Shown here one piece after another: positions 49,916 through 58,784 of a DNA stretch of 64,000 nt. The stretch lies in the NCBI GenBank assembly GCA_028287465.1, contig JAQBPO010000022.1:1-64000 (forward strand), in the 5' to 3' direction. A program made the position numbers and the translations under genes. How positions within the stretch are numbered: position 1 is the stretch's first letter; the number at the start of each line of letters is the position of its first letter. The notes under the pieces are model-generated. The model was given only the letters and a program-made list of their open reading frames with translations. It searched no databases and was not told where the DNA came from. The DNA is from Fibrobacterota bacterium (GTDB taxonomy: Bacteria > Fibrobacterota > Fibrobacteria > UBA11236).

Positions 49916-51220
49916 ATGAAAACGGTATTGCGCGGCGGGCTGGTCCTGGCCGCGTTTTCCGCGTTCCTGGTTTCGGCCATCGGATGCATGGGATCCGTAG
50001 CGGGCACGTTCTGCGGTACCGAGGTCCAGGATCCGTATGAAGTGGCCGGGTGCGTGGAACAGGAGAACGGCGAGCCCGCAATCGGGGTCAGGGTGGTCGC
50101 GATCGCTTCCGGGCCTTTGACCAAGGTTTCCGGATCAGGGGGCCTGGAGGCGTCCGGTTCGGACACGGCCATCACGGATCGGGAAGGGTTCTTCCTGTTC
50201 AAATCCCTGCCCCATGGGAACTACAATCTCATCTATGAGGACGTATCCAGGGACAGTTCGGGAAAGCTGAGGGCGGCCCTCAGGTCCAATGTGAACACTT
50301 TGATTGAACCGCAATTCGTTCAGAAGGTAAAGCTGCAGCGCTCCAATTTCCTGTTCGTGGTCGTCAAGGATAAGACGGCGGACCAGCTTCTGGGCGATGT
50401 CGAATGCCATTTGGAAGGTACCCCCTACTACGCGACGACGAGTCCTAATGGGGTGGCCGTTTTCGAGGTGCCCCAGGGTTCCTATAATATCCTTTGCTAC
50501 AAGGTCAATTACACGCCGGTGCAATTCCAAACCGAGTTCTACAAGGATGTAACCAAGAAAGATGGAAACAAGACGGTCGACATCCAGCTTTCGCAGGGGG
50601 AAGACGTCAAAATCCCCAGCCCCATCAATCTGATCGTGACCCAGGATCCGGCGACGTCCAACGTCAATCTCTCGTGGGGCAAGCCGGTTTCCACCCAGGC
50701 CCTGAAATACAGGGTGAAGCGGAACGTGACGGAAATGCCGGCCCAATCCAAGTCCTTCGACGTCGGATACGATCTCTTCTATTTCGACGCGGTCTTCGGC
50801 GGCGAACCGGATACGGTTACGGCAAAGACCCTGGTCTATTCGGTGGCATGCGTGCGCGGGGACGGGATTACCGGGCTTTATGCCACTAAGCAATTTACCG
50901 CCGTGCGGGGTCCCTCGGTGACCTTGGCAATCCTGGATTCCGCCGGTACCGGCTTCCGGACGGGCGATACGGCCAGGATCGTGGCGACGTATTCGAGCCG
51001 GTTTTTCCGGAACGATACCCTGACCTGGAAGGTCCGGAACGCGCCGGACAGCGTACGCATCCTCCGGACGATTCCGTTACCCGAACGGGCCGGTTCGGAT
51101 ACCCTCTTATACCCGTGCGCCGCCAGGGGTGAACCGGAACTCGAATTGAGGGTGAAGGACGAAACCGGAATCACTTCGGTTTCCCGTCTGGTTCTGCATA
51201 TCCAGGATGCGCCTCCCTGA
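49916..51220 (+). CDS. Large lipoprotein with Cna-B/carboxypeptidase-regulatory-like domains
   Basis: 434 aa from ATG 49916; ATG 49892, overlapping the upstream gene, is possible. Lipobox SAIGC. Two beta-sandwich regions look like Cna-B/CarboxypepD_reg folds: GEPAIGVRVVAIASG with TDREGFFLFKSLPHGNYNL, and GDVECHLEGTPYYATTSPNG with VFEVPQGSYNILCY. An fn3-like domain (INLIVTQDPATSNVNLSWGK) and a C-terminal Ig-like part follow. A surface-exposed role is likely. It lies 13 bp after the TIGR02147 gene and is probably controlled with it. Confidence 0.78.
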   Translation: MKTVLRGGLVLAAFSAFLVSAIGCMGSVAGTFCGTEVQDPYEVAGCVEQENGEPAIGVRVVAIASGPLTKVSGSGGLEASGSDTAITDREGFFLFKSLPHGNYNLIYEDVSRDSSGKLRAALRSNVNTLIEPQFVQKVKLQRSNFLFVVVKDKTADQLLGDVECHLEGTPYYATTSPNGVAVFEVPQGSYNILCYKVNYTPVQFQTEFYKDVTKKDGNKTVDIQLSQGEDVKIPSPINLIVTQDPATSNVNLSWGKPVSTQALKYRVKRNVTEMPAQSKSFDVGYDLFYFDAVFGGEPDTVTAKTLVYSVACVRGDGITGLYATKQFTAVRGPSVTLAILDSAGTGFRTGDTARIVATYSSRFFRNDTLTWKVRNAPDSVRILRTIPLPERAGSDTLLYPCAARGEPELELRVKDETGITSVSRLVLHIQDAPP

Positions 51221-51545
51221 CCTCCGGCGACCCGTAATCCTCCGATTGCCCAGGCCGCCCCTCCAAAATCTGACCGCGAGCGGGACTCCAGTCCCACATT
51301 CGGGAGGCCTTGCTTCGACCGGGCCTCTATTCCGGTTCAAAAAAGGCATTTGCCCCTTACCTCCTGGCTTCCTACAACCTGGTCTTTTTTTTGCTCAATA
51401 AATAGTCGGCGATTTCCGCCTCTAAGACGTCTTACCAGGCGAGGGCGTATGGCGGCGACCGGCCCGGGTCCCGATCGCTCTGGAAAGAAGAGCGGGAACC
51501 CGTGACCTGGGACAGTAATGGACCGAGCGAAGGAATAGATTTCCA
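51221..51545 (+). other. Intergenic region with hairpins, leader of sensor kinase
   Basis: No gene is seen in this 325 bp gap. It holds GGGACTCCAGTCCC (51282-51295), an eight-T run near 51384-51391, the palindrome AAGACGTCTT (51424-51433) and a composite hairpin GGGT...CGCTCT/AGAGCG...ACCC (51466-51501). The last is about 45 bp before the kinase start and may be a regulated leader. Confidence 0.35.
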
Positions 51546-52577
51546 ATGATGACTATGGAAAAGACGATGACCGGCCTGACCTACATCGCCCTCGGCGCCT
51601 TCGCGGCCTATCTCGGATTCTGGTGGACCGAGGCGGGTCGCCAGACCCATGTTCTCCCGGTCCTGTTCTCCCTGGGAATGGCCGCGACCGGCCTGGCCAT
51701 GGTTTCGCGATCCGGTCGGCGCCAAGCGCGTCCGGAATCCGATGGCGGGCGCGGCCGTTCGACCGGAGGCCGCTTGGAGGCGGGTTCCCCCATGGAGGCC
51801 GTCAACAGGCGTCTGGAGCCTGCCCCCTTGGCGGACCGCGGCGGAGACGCGGCCCTGCTGGGCCACGAAATGAAGAATTACCTGTGCACGCTGAAGGGCA
51901 ATGCCCGGCTTCTCCGCCAACGGGTGAAAGGCGGCGATAGCGACATCATCGATCGCATCGATCGGGTGGTGGAAAAGCTGGAGTCATTTACGCAAACCAT
52001 GGCCTCGCCGGCCAACGCCGTCGCTACGGGCCGGCTTTGGCACCTGCGCCTCGCCGATGCCGCCAAAGCCTGCGTCAAGACCCACTTCCATACGGGGGCC
52101 CGCGGCTTCCGGTGGGATTGCCTCCCGGATGCCCCGGCGGTTCTGGGGGATCCCGATCGGATGGAACAGGTCTTTCTCAACCTGTATGCCAACGCCCTGG
52201 AGGCCGGCGCGACGAAGGTCACTACCTCGGTGCGCTCGGAGGGCGGTCGCATCCAAGTGCGCATCGAAGACGATGGCCGCGGGTGCGCCAGGGAGGATCT
52301 GGAACGGATATTCGAACCCTTCTTCACCACCAAGCAAGGGCCGGCCCGCCGCGGCCTTGGGATGTTCATCGTCCAGTCCATCGTCGAAAACCACGGCGGC
52401 CGCATCCAGGTGAAGACCAAGAACGGATCCGGCGCGGGACAGCACGGCCTCGTTTTCGCCCTAGATTTTCCTTCCGCTTTACCGGCGACCGGCGAAATCA
52501 GGGGTTTGCGGCCGGTTCCCCTCACGGAGGGGAAATCCTCCCCCAGGTGGCTCTTGGCGCTTCCGGAACCCATCTGA
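51546..52577 (+). CDS. Membrane-anchored sensor histidine kinase
   Basis: 343 aa. Two N-terminal helices (TYIALGAFAAYLGFWW and HVLPVLFSLGMAATGLAM), an Arg/Gly linker, then the phosphoacceptor His107 in LLGHEMKNYLCTLKGNARLL. HATPase: LNLYANALEAGATKVTTSVR (N box), IEDDGRGCAREDLERIFEPF and RRGLGMFIVQSIVENHGG. No receiver or PAS domain. The His motif resembles kinases that pair with RpoN-dependent response regulators, but no regulator gene is adjacent. ATG 51546 is the first of two ATGs in frame. Confidence 0.85.
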   Translation: MMTMEKTMTGLTYIALGAFAAYLGFWWTEAGRQTHVLPVLFSLGMAATGLAMVSRSGRRQARPESDGGRGRSTGGRLEAGSPMEAVNRRLEPAPLADRGGDAALLGHEMKNYLCTLKGNARLLRQRVKGGDSDIIDRIDRVVEKLESFTQTMASPANAVATGRLWHLRLADAAKACVKTHFHTGARGFRWDCLPDAPAVLGDPDRMEQVFLNLYANALEAGATKVTTSVRSEGGRIQVRIEDDGRGCAREDLERIFEPFFTTKQGPARRGLGMFIVQSIVENHGGRIQVKTKNGSGAGQHGLVFALDFPSALPATGEIRGLRPVPLTEGKSSPRWLLALPEPI

Positions 52578-52684
52578 AGTCCGACCTCGCGGCGGCCCCG
52601 GCTCCCATGGGAATTACCCGATTCCGTCCAGCCTGAAGGTCGCCGCGAACCGGGCTCCCTCTATCCGCCCGTAGGCCCTCCGCC

Positions 52685-52713
52685 TTTATTTTCCCGGGGA
52701 TTCTTTCTAAATT
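52685..52713 (+). promoter_or_regulatory. Candidate promoter for nuoJ-N
   Basis: TTTATT (52685-52690), 17 bp spacer, TAAATT (52708-52713), 80 bp before nuoJ in the 216 bp gap. A GGGAAC/GTTCCC hairpin (52728-52745) follows in the leader. This would let the second nuo cluster be expressed independently. Confidence 0.35.
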
Positions 52714-52793
52714 CCAGCCGGAATTGAGGGAACTTCGAGGTTCCCTTCCTGTTTTCCAGCCCCAACCCCATAATCCTTCAAGGTCAGGGACAA

Positions 52794-53435
52794 GTGCCAG
52801 TTTCACCCGTCGTCGAGATCACCTTCGCCCTTTCCGCCGCGCTTATCCTGCTCAGCTCCATCGCCGTGGTCCTGATCAAGAATCCGGTGCGGGCGACCTT
52901 GATGCTCATCCTTTCCTTCCTGCCCACCTCCCTGGTGTACATCCTGCTTCAGGCGTCCTTCGTCGGGATCCTGCAGATCCTGGTGTATGCCGGAGCCATC
53001 ATGATGCTCTTCACCTTCGTGATCATGATGATCAACCCGTCCCCGAAAGAAGGCGAGTCCCCCGCGGGCGGTTCCGAAAACGCCTTTTCCGGCCTGCGCG
53101 GCGGCCTCATCGGCCTGGCCGTGGTGGGCCTTGCGGGCGCCTTGGTCCTCCCTCAGGTCTATCACGCGGCCTCCCAGGTGTCCGTCCAGCCGGTCAGCAA
53201 GCCCGGCTTCGGGGAACTCTCCTCCATTGCCGCCCTGCTCTTCGAAGATCCATCCAACAATCCCCTTACCGTGTCCTTCGAGCTGATCTCCTTCCTCATC
53301 CTGGTGGGCGTCATCGCGGCCCTGAACTTCTCGCGGCGCAAGGGCAGCGCGCCGGCCAAGGAAGATTCCATCACCACCCGTCCCACCGAGGCCCTGCCTT
53401 TGCTCAAGCGCGAGCCCGCCCTGGACAGGAAATAA
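52794..53435 (+). CDS. nuoJ: NADH-quinone oxidoreductase subunit J
   Basis: 213 aa from GTG 52794 with AGGGA upstream. Five helices, ND6-type: FALSAALILLSSIAVVLIKN, VYILLQASFVGILQILVYAG and AIMMLFTFVIMM. First gene of the second nuo cluster. Confidence 0.94.
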   Translation: MPVSPVVEITFALSAALILLSSIAVVLIKNPVRATLMLILSFLPTSLVYILLQASFVGILQILVYAGAIMMLFTFVIMMINPSPKEGESPAGGSENAFSGLRGGLIGLAVVGLAGALVLPQVYHAASQVSVQPVSKPGFGELSSIAALLFEDPSNNPLTVSFELISFLILVGVIAALNFSRRKGSAPAKEDSITTRPTEALPLLKREPALDRK

Positions 53436-53437
53436 GC

Positions 53438-53773
53438 ATGTCCCTTTTCAACCTGCCCTTATTCAGCCTTCCCAACTGCCTGGCCCTTTCCCTGCTTCTC
53501 GTCCTCATCGGCAGCTATGGCGTGTTCCGCCGGCATAGCCTCATCATGATCCTCCTTTCCGTGGAAGTGATGCTGAACGGCGTGAACCTGTCCCTCGTCT
53601 CCTTCAATTTCTTCCGTTGGGGCACGACCGAGGCCAGCCATTATCTCTATATGCTTTCCATCGGCGTGGCCGCGGTGGAAGCGGCCGTGGGGCTCTCCAT
53701 GATCATCGTGCTGTTCAAGAACTACAACGACATTTCGCGCGAGCGGGTGGCCCACCTGGGGGAGCGCCCCTGA
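53438..53773 (+). CDS. nuoK: NADH-quinone oxidoreductase subunit K
   Basis: 111 aa, three helices, ND4L-type: LIGSYGVFRRHSLIMILLSV, EVMLNGVNLSLVSF with the conserved membrane Glu, and SIGVAAVEAAVGLSMIIVLF. Its stop codon overlaps the nuoL start (ATGTCG at 53773). Confidence 0.95.
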   Translation: MSLFNLPLFSLPNCLALSLLLVLIGSYGVFRRHSLIMILLSVEVMLNGVNLSLVSFNFFRWGTTEASHYLYMLSIGVAAVEAAVGLSMIIVLFKNYNDISRERVAHLGERP

Positions 53774-55752
53774 TGTCGCCCTGGATGGTCCTGCTCATCC
53801 CGCTGATTCCCGGAGTTTCCGCCGCCTTGCTCGGCCTGTTCGGCACCCGGCTTCCCTACAACCTCATCGGCGGCGTCGCCAGCCTGGCCGTGGCCGCCTC
53901 CCTGGGAATCACCCTTTCCTTCACGGGAGCCGGCGTGTTCGGCAACGGTCAACCGGTCGATTTCGACACCGGGCCCTGGATCGCCACCCAGGCCTTCCAG
54001 GCCGGCTTGCACCTGCATCTTGATTCCATTTCGCTCTGCATGTGCCTGCTGGTCACCTTCTTCGGCTTCCTCATCACGGTGTATTCGGTCGGCTACATGC
54101 GCCATGATTCGGAGCAGGGGCGCTTCTTCGCCAGCCTGAACCTCTTCGTCGCCTCCATGCTGACCCTGGTCCTCGCGGACAACCTGGTGCTCATCTTCCT
54201 GGGCTGGGAAGGGGTGGGCCTCTGCTCCTACCTGCTCATCGGCCATTATTGGAAGCAGGAGGACGTCCCCTTGGCCGCCTTCCGCGCCTTCTTCGTGAAC
54301 CGCATCGGGGACGTGTTCTTCGTCCTGGGCGTCTTCTCGATGTTCTCCCTGTTCGGCACGGTTTCCCTTTCCGAATTGGCCCAGCATGGCCCCGCCCTCG
54401 CCGGGATCCATTCCGGCAAGGCCGCGATGGCGGCCCTGTTCCTGCTCGGCGGCGCCTTCGCAAAATCCGCCCAGGCTCCGCTGCACGTTTGGCTCGCCGA
54501 CGCCATGGCCGGCCCCACCCCCGTTTCGGCCCTCATCCACGCCGCCACCATGGTCACGGCCGGCATCTACCTCCTGGCCCGCCTGGATTGGCTTTACGCC
54601 GTTTCCCCGGAGGCCCGTCTCATCGTTTGCGTCTGCGCCCTGGTGACCCTGGTCCTGGGCGCGGTGATGGCCCTGGTCCAGACGGACATCAAGAAAATCC
54701 TCGCGTACTCCACCCTGTCCAATCTCGCCCTGATGTTCCTGGCCTTGGCCGCCGGGGCCACGGGCGCGGGCATGCTGCATCTCTTCGGCCACGCCTTCTT
54801 CAAGGCCCTGCTGTTCCTCGCGGCGGGCAGCGTCATCGTGGCGGCCCATCACGAGCAGGACGTGCGCAACCTGCGGGGCGTCCTCAAGAAGCTTCCGGTC
54901 ACCAACATCGCCTTCCTGGACGGGTGCATCGGCGGCGCGGGCCTCATCCCCTTTCTGGCCGCTGGCTTCTTCAGCAAGGAAGCCGTGCTCGGCGCCTTGG
55001 AGCATGCGGAGTTCGAGGGCTTCGGGTACCGGCTTCCCGGCCCTATCGTGCATGCCATCGTGGTCGGCGTGGAAACCCTGTCGGTCCTGTACCTGTTCCG
55101 GCTCTACGGCTATCTGCGAAGCGATGCCACCGAGCCCGCCGCGAAAGCGCATGCCAAGGATTCCCATGGCCATGCCGTGCATGACCATCAGGGGCATCAC
55201 GGGCATGCGGGCGACATCAAGGAAAAGAGCCCGGCCATCCTCGCCGTGCTCGGCATCCTGATCGTGGCCGCTCCCCTCTTCGGCTGGCTCAGCGCCTCGC
55301 CTTCCTTCGGAGGCAAGGGCATGATCTGGTCCGCCATCACCAACGGGGCGGCGGAACCGGAAGGCGTCCATCTCGAGCATGCGCTCCCGTTCCTGATCGT
55401 CAACCTGATCCTCGCGGTACTCTGCTTCCTGGCCTTCTCGAACACCAAGCGCCGCGAAGCCCTGCTGGGACGCTTGCGCGGGTTGAGCCTGGGCGCCCAT
55501 GGACCCCTCGCCCGCAAGTTCTATTTCGACGACCTCTACGCCGCCGTCATCGTGGTGCCCCTCAAGGGCGCCGCCTACCTGAGCCGGCTGATCTTCGAGA
55601 ATATCTTCACCGGCCTCCTGACCATCGCGGGATGGCTGGGCCAGGGCTTCTCCTTGGCCCTGCGCCGCCTCCAGACCGGCAAGGCCCACCAATACGCCAT
55701 CGGCGTGCTGTTGGCGATCTTCCTGCTCGCCTATTACCTGGGAGGGCATTGA
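53773..55752 (+). CDS. nuoL: NADH-quinone oxidoreductase subunit L with His-rich loop
   Basis: 659 aa. Antiporter-like subunit with about 16 helices. Conserved WEGVGLCSYLLIGHYW, QAPLHVWLADAMAGPTPVSA, LIHAATMVTAGIYLLAR and a long C-terminal lateral helix. Residues about 457-481 form a His-rich loop (AHAKDSHGHAVHDHQGHHGH) not part of the standard subunit; it could bind metal. Pumping is inferred from the family. Confidence 0.95.
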   Translation: MSPWMVLLIPLIPGVSAALLGLFGTRLPYNLIGGVASLAVAASLGITLSFTGAGVFGNGQPVDFDTGPWIATQAFQAGLHLHLDSISLCMCLLVTFFGFLITVYSVGYMRHDSEQGRFFASLNLFVASMLTLVLADNLVLIFLGWEGVGLCSYLLIGHYWKQEDVPLAAFRAFFVNRIGDVFFVLGVFSMFSLFGTVSLSELAQHGPALAGIHSGKAAMAALFLLGGAFAKSAQAPLHVWLADAMAGPTPVSALIHAATMVTAGIYLLARLDWLYAVSPEARLIVCVCALVTLVLGAVMALVQTDIKKILAYSTLSNLALMFLALAAGATGAGMLHLFGHAFFKALLFLAAGSVIVAAHHEQDVRNLRGVLKKLPVTNIAFLDGCIGGAGLIPFLAAGFFSKEAVLGALEHAEFEGFGYRLPGPIVHAIVVGVETLSVLYLFRLYGYLRSDATEPAAKAHAKDSHGHAVHDHQGHHGHAGDIKEKSPAILAVLGILIVAAPLFGWLSASPSFGGKGMIWSAITNGAAEPEGVHLEHALPFLIVNLILAVLCFLAFSNTKRREALLGRLRGLSLGAHGPLARKFYFDDLYAAVIVVPLKGAAYLSRLIFENIFTGLLTIAGWLGQGFSLALRRLQTGKAHQYAIGVLLAIFLLAYYLGGH

Positions 55753-55755
55753 GCC

Positions 55756-57306
55756 ATGCATACGTTCGCCGGTTTCCTCCCGCTCGCCATCCTTCTGCCC
55801 CTGGGAGCCTTGATCCTGCACGGGGCGGCTCCCGTCCGCAACGGCGGATCCAAGTCCCGCAACCAGACCCAGGCCCGGGCGGCCCTGATTTTCCAATGGG
55901 TCTACGGCGCCTTCCTGGTCTGGATCTCCCTGATGGCCATGTCCGTCCCGGAAGGCCTGGTCCTGCACGGCCGGGGCGTTCCCCTCGGAGTCACCAGCCT
56001 GATCATCGAACCCACCCTGTACCTGGACGGCCGAAACGCCCCCTTCCTCCTGCTGATGGGGATTTGCCTTCCGCTCATCTTCACGTGGCTGCGCGATAGG
56101 GACGGCCGCTATGGGCCCTCCTACTATGTCTCCGCCAACCTCCTGACCCTGAGCCTCGCGGGCGTGTTCATTTCCGACAGCCTGCTCCTCTTCTACCTGT
56201 TCTGGGAAACCGCCCTTTTGGGCGCGTACTTCTGGATCGGCATGCACGGGCGCGCCAATATCCACTCCGGTTCGGTTTACGGCGCCCTGGTCCGCTTCTT
56301 CCTGTTCACCCTGGTAGGCAGCCTGCCCATGCTCATCTCCATCGTGGCCCTCTGCGCGGTGGCGGGCAAGGACCCCGGCGTCAACGGCATCGCCGCCATC
56401 GTTTCGGAAATGGCGCCGACCCAACGCTGGTGGGTGTTCTCGGGATTCGCCCTGGCTTTCGCCGTCAAGCTCCCGCTGCTCGGGTTCCACGGCTGGCTGC
56501 GCGATACCTATAACGTTTCGGCGCCCGCCTGCCGGGCCGTGCTTTCCGCCCTGATGTCCAAGATGGGCGCCTACGGCCTGATCCTCGTATTGGCCCCGGG
56601 CTTCTCCCGCGAACTGGTCCACCTGGCCCCGTACCTCCAGACCCTCTGCGTGATGGGAGCCATCTACGGCGCCCTTCTCTGCCTGGCTCAGGATCGACTC
56701 ATCGACATCCTCGTCTATTCCTCCCTCTCGCATCTGAGCCTGGTGGCCCTGGGCGTGTTCGCCGCCGCCGGGGACGTGACCACCACCGGTCTCACCGGCG
56801 CCATCTTCCAGGTCTTCAACCACGGCCTCATCATGGCGGCCCTCTTCGCCTTCGACGCGCGCATCTCCATTTCCGGCGAAAGCCCTCTGCTCTCGTCCAC
56901 CGGGGGCCTGCGCACGGGCCAGCGCCGCCTCGCCGCCGTGCTCCTTACCGCCATCTTCGCTTCCGCCAGCCTGCCGGGCTTCAGCAACTTCGCCGGGGAG
57001 ATCCTGGTGCTGTTCACGGCCTTCCGCTCCTCGCCCTGGATGACCTTCCTGGCTTCGGTGGGCGCCTTGCTTGGCGCGGCCGCCCTGGTGCGGGCCTTCC
57101 ACCGGATCTTCCTCGGGACCCCCAAGGGATCGGACGCACCGGGCTTCACCCAGGCGGCGGATCTTTCCCGGGGTGAAACGGGATTGGCCGTTTGCCTCAT
57201 CGGCCTCTGGCTGGTCCTAGGGCTCTATCCCATGCTCTTCATCGGGCCCGTGGAAAAGACCATCCTCAACCTCGGGGCCGTCCGCGCCCTGGCGGGCCTG
57301 CCATGA
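55756..57306 (+). CDS. nuoM: NADH-quinone oxidoreductase subunit M
   Basis: 516 aa, about 14 helices. LFYLFWETALLGAYFWIGMH carries the conserved Glu; AVKLPLLGFHGWLRDTYNVS and VYSSLSHLSLVALGVFAAAG follow. Distinctive changes from typical NuoM (for instance LLGFHGWLRDTYNVSAPA instead of the P-H-TWLPDAHxEAPT form) show divergence, but the fold is clear. It overlaps nuoN by ATGA. Confidence 0.92.
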   Translation: MHTFAGFLPLAILLPLGALILHGAAPVRNGGSKSRNQTQARAALIFQWVYGAFLVWISLMAMSVPEGLVLHGRGVPLGVTSLIIEPTLYLDGRNAPFLLLMGICLPLIFTWLRDRDGRYGPSYYVSANLLTLSLAGVFISDSLLLFYLFWETALLGAYFWIGMHGRANIHSGSVYGALVRFFLFTLVGSLPMLISIVALCAVAGKDPGVNGIAAIVSEMAPTQRWWVFSGFALAFAVKLPLLGFHGWLRDTYNVSAPACRAVLSALMSKMGAYGLILVLAPGFSRELVHLAPYLQTLCVMGAIYGALLCLAQDRLIDILVYSSLSHLSLVALGVFAAAGDVTTTGLTGAIFQVFNHGLIMAALFAFDARISISGESPLLSSTGGLRTGQRRLAAVLLTAIFASASLPGFSNFAGEILVLFTAFRSSPWMTFLASVGALLGAAALVRAFHRIFLGTPKGSDAPGFTQAADLSRGETGLAVCLIGLWLVLGLYPMLFIGPVEKTILNLGAVRALAGLP

Positions 57307-58739
57307 ACCCCTATCTCCTGTCGCAATCGCCCCTCATCCTGGGCTTCGTATTCCTGCTGATCCTGGCTTCCGTGCGGCCGAACCAGAAGGAAAGCCTCTC
57401 CTCCATCATCAGCATCCTGGCCCTGGTCAGCTCGGCCGTGGCCATCTGGCTGTTCCTGCCGGACGGGGCCCAGTATTTCGGCGGCGCGATCCGGGTCACC
57501 TCGGTCGGCAAGGTGGTAGCCTACCTCTGCCTGGGCCTCACCGCCATCGGCATGATGCTTTCCGAGGACTACCTGGACAAGGTCCACGTCACCGCAGTCG
57601 ATTGGCGCATGATCGTACTGGCCCTGGCCCTGGGCATGGTCAACCTGTGCCTGGCCGGCGACATCGCCACCCTCTTCATCGCCTACGAACTGGTTTCCAT
57701 CCCATCCTACGTGCTGGCCGGGTTCAGCCATAAGGATCCGCGCTCCAACGAGGCGGGCATGAAGTACCTGCTCCTGGGCGTGTTCACCAGCGTGCTGTTC
57801 CTGCTCGGACTTTCCTTCATCTACGGGGCCACCGGGGAAATCCACCTGCTGGCCATCCATGACAAGCTCGCGCGCGCCGTGGAAGCGGGCGCCACCGCGG
57901 ACCTGACCCTCGCCAAGATCGGCCTGGCCTTCCTGATGGGCGCCGTGCTCTTCAAGGTGGCCGTCGCGCCCTTCCACAGCTGGCTGCCGGACGTCTACCA
58001 GGGCACCAACCTGGCCTCCCTCGCCATCATCTCCTCGCCCGTCAAGGTCGCCGTCTTCGGCATGCTGGGCATGCTCCTGTGGGGTTGCTTCGAGCCCTTG
58101 GCCGACGTTTGGAAACCGGTGCTCCTGATCGGCGCGGGCCTGTCCGCCATCATGGGGAACCTGCAGGCCATCGTGCAGACCAATCTCAAGCGGCTGGTGG
58201 CCTACTCCGCCGTCGTCAACGGCGGATTCATCCTGCTCGGCATCCTGGTCAACTCCGTGCCCATCGTGGTCTTCTACCTGGGTTCCTACGGCATCATGAC
58301 CTTGGGTTCCTGGGCCGCCTTCATGGCCATGGGCAGCAAGAAGGCGGACGTGGACACCCTTTCGGACCTGGCCGGCATGGGCAAGAGCAACCGTTGGCTG
58401 GCCTTGGCCCTGACCATCATCCTCCTGAGCTATGCCGGGATCCCGCTTACGGCCGGTTTCGCGGCCAAGTTCGGCGTTGTGCTCGAGGCCTTGCGTCCCG
58501 GGACGGACCTGCCGCGCATGACCTTGCCGGTCATCATCCTGTCGGTGTGCGGCGGATTGGTGTCCTTCTACTTCTATTTCCAGATCATCCGCGCCATGTG
58601 GCTGCAATCGGCCTCGGCCGAAGCCGCCGAGCGCCGGGCGGGCGGAACGGACCTGCGCTGGAACTACGCCTTCGTGCTCATCCTGAGCGTCGTGGTCATC
58701 CTCTCCCTGGGGATGTTCGTCCGCTTGCCGGGCATGTAG
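57303..58739 (+). CDS. nuoN: NADH-quinone oxidoreductase subunit N
   Basis: 478 aa from ATG 57303. ND2-type antiporter-like subunit: TLFIAYELVSIPSYVLAGFS with the conserved Glu, KVAVAPFHSWLPDVYQGTN and AYSAVVNGGFILLGILVNSV. Last gene of the second nuo cluster. Confidence 0.95.
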   Translation: MNPYLLSQSPLILGFVFLLILASVRPNQKESLSSIISILALVSSAVAIWLFLPDGAQYFGGAIRVTSVGKVVAYLCLGLTAIGMMLSEDYLDKVHVTAVDWRMIVLALALGMVNLCLAGDIATLFIAYELVSIPSYVLAGFSHKDPRSNEAGMKYLLLGVFTSVLFLLGLSFIYGATGEIHLLAIHDKLARAVEAGATADLTLAKIGLAFLMGAVLFKVAVAPFHSWLPDVYQGTNLASLAIISSPVKVAVFGMLGMLLWGCFEPLADVWKPVLLIGAGLSAIMGNLQAIVQTNLKRLVAYSAVVNGGFILLGILVNSVPIVVFYLGSYGIMTLGSWAAFMAMGSKKADVDTLSDLAGMGKSNRWLALALTIILLSYAGIPLTAGFAAKFGVVLEALRPGTDLPRMTLPVIILSVCGGLVSFYFYFQIIRAMWLQSASAEAAERRAGGTDLRWNYAFVLILSVVVILSLGMFVRLPGM

Positions 58740-58749
58740 GAGCCCGTTC

Positions 58750-58770
58750 AAGCCCGGTCAATCCGGGCTT
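58750..58770. terminator. Hairpin after nuoN
   Basis: AAGCCCGG (58750-58757) and CCGGGCTT (58763-58770) form a perfect 8 bp stem with a 5 nt loop, 11 bp after the nuoN stop codon. No T-run follows, so it may stabilise the 3' end rather than end transcription. The next gene converges. Confidence 0.45.
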
Positions 58771-58784
58771 CGGGCCCTCCGCCG

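Noticed and set aside
51282-51370. tRNA-like segment (GGTTCAAA near a GGGACT hairpin)
   Set aside because: No acceptor stem pairing and no anticodon arm could be built; only a T-loop-like string is present.
53722-57102. Very long - strand ORF (1126 codons) opposite nuoL and nuoM
   Set aside because: The translation is low-complexity Gly/Gln/Glu/His text caused by third-position GC bias of the nuo genes; there is no start context or known domain.
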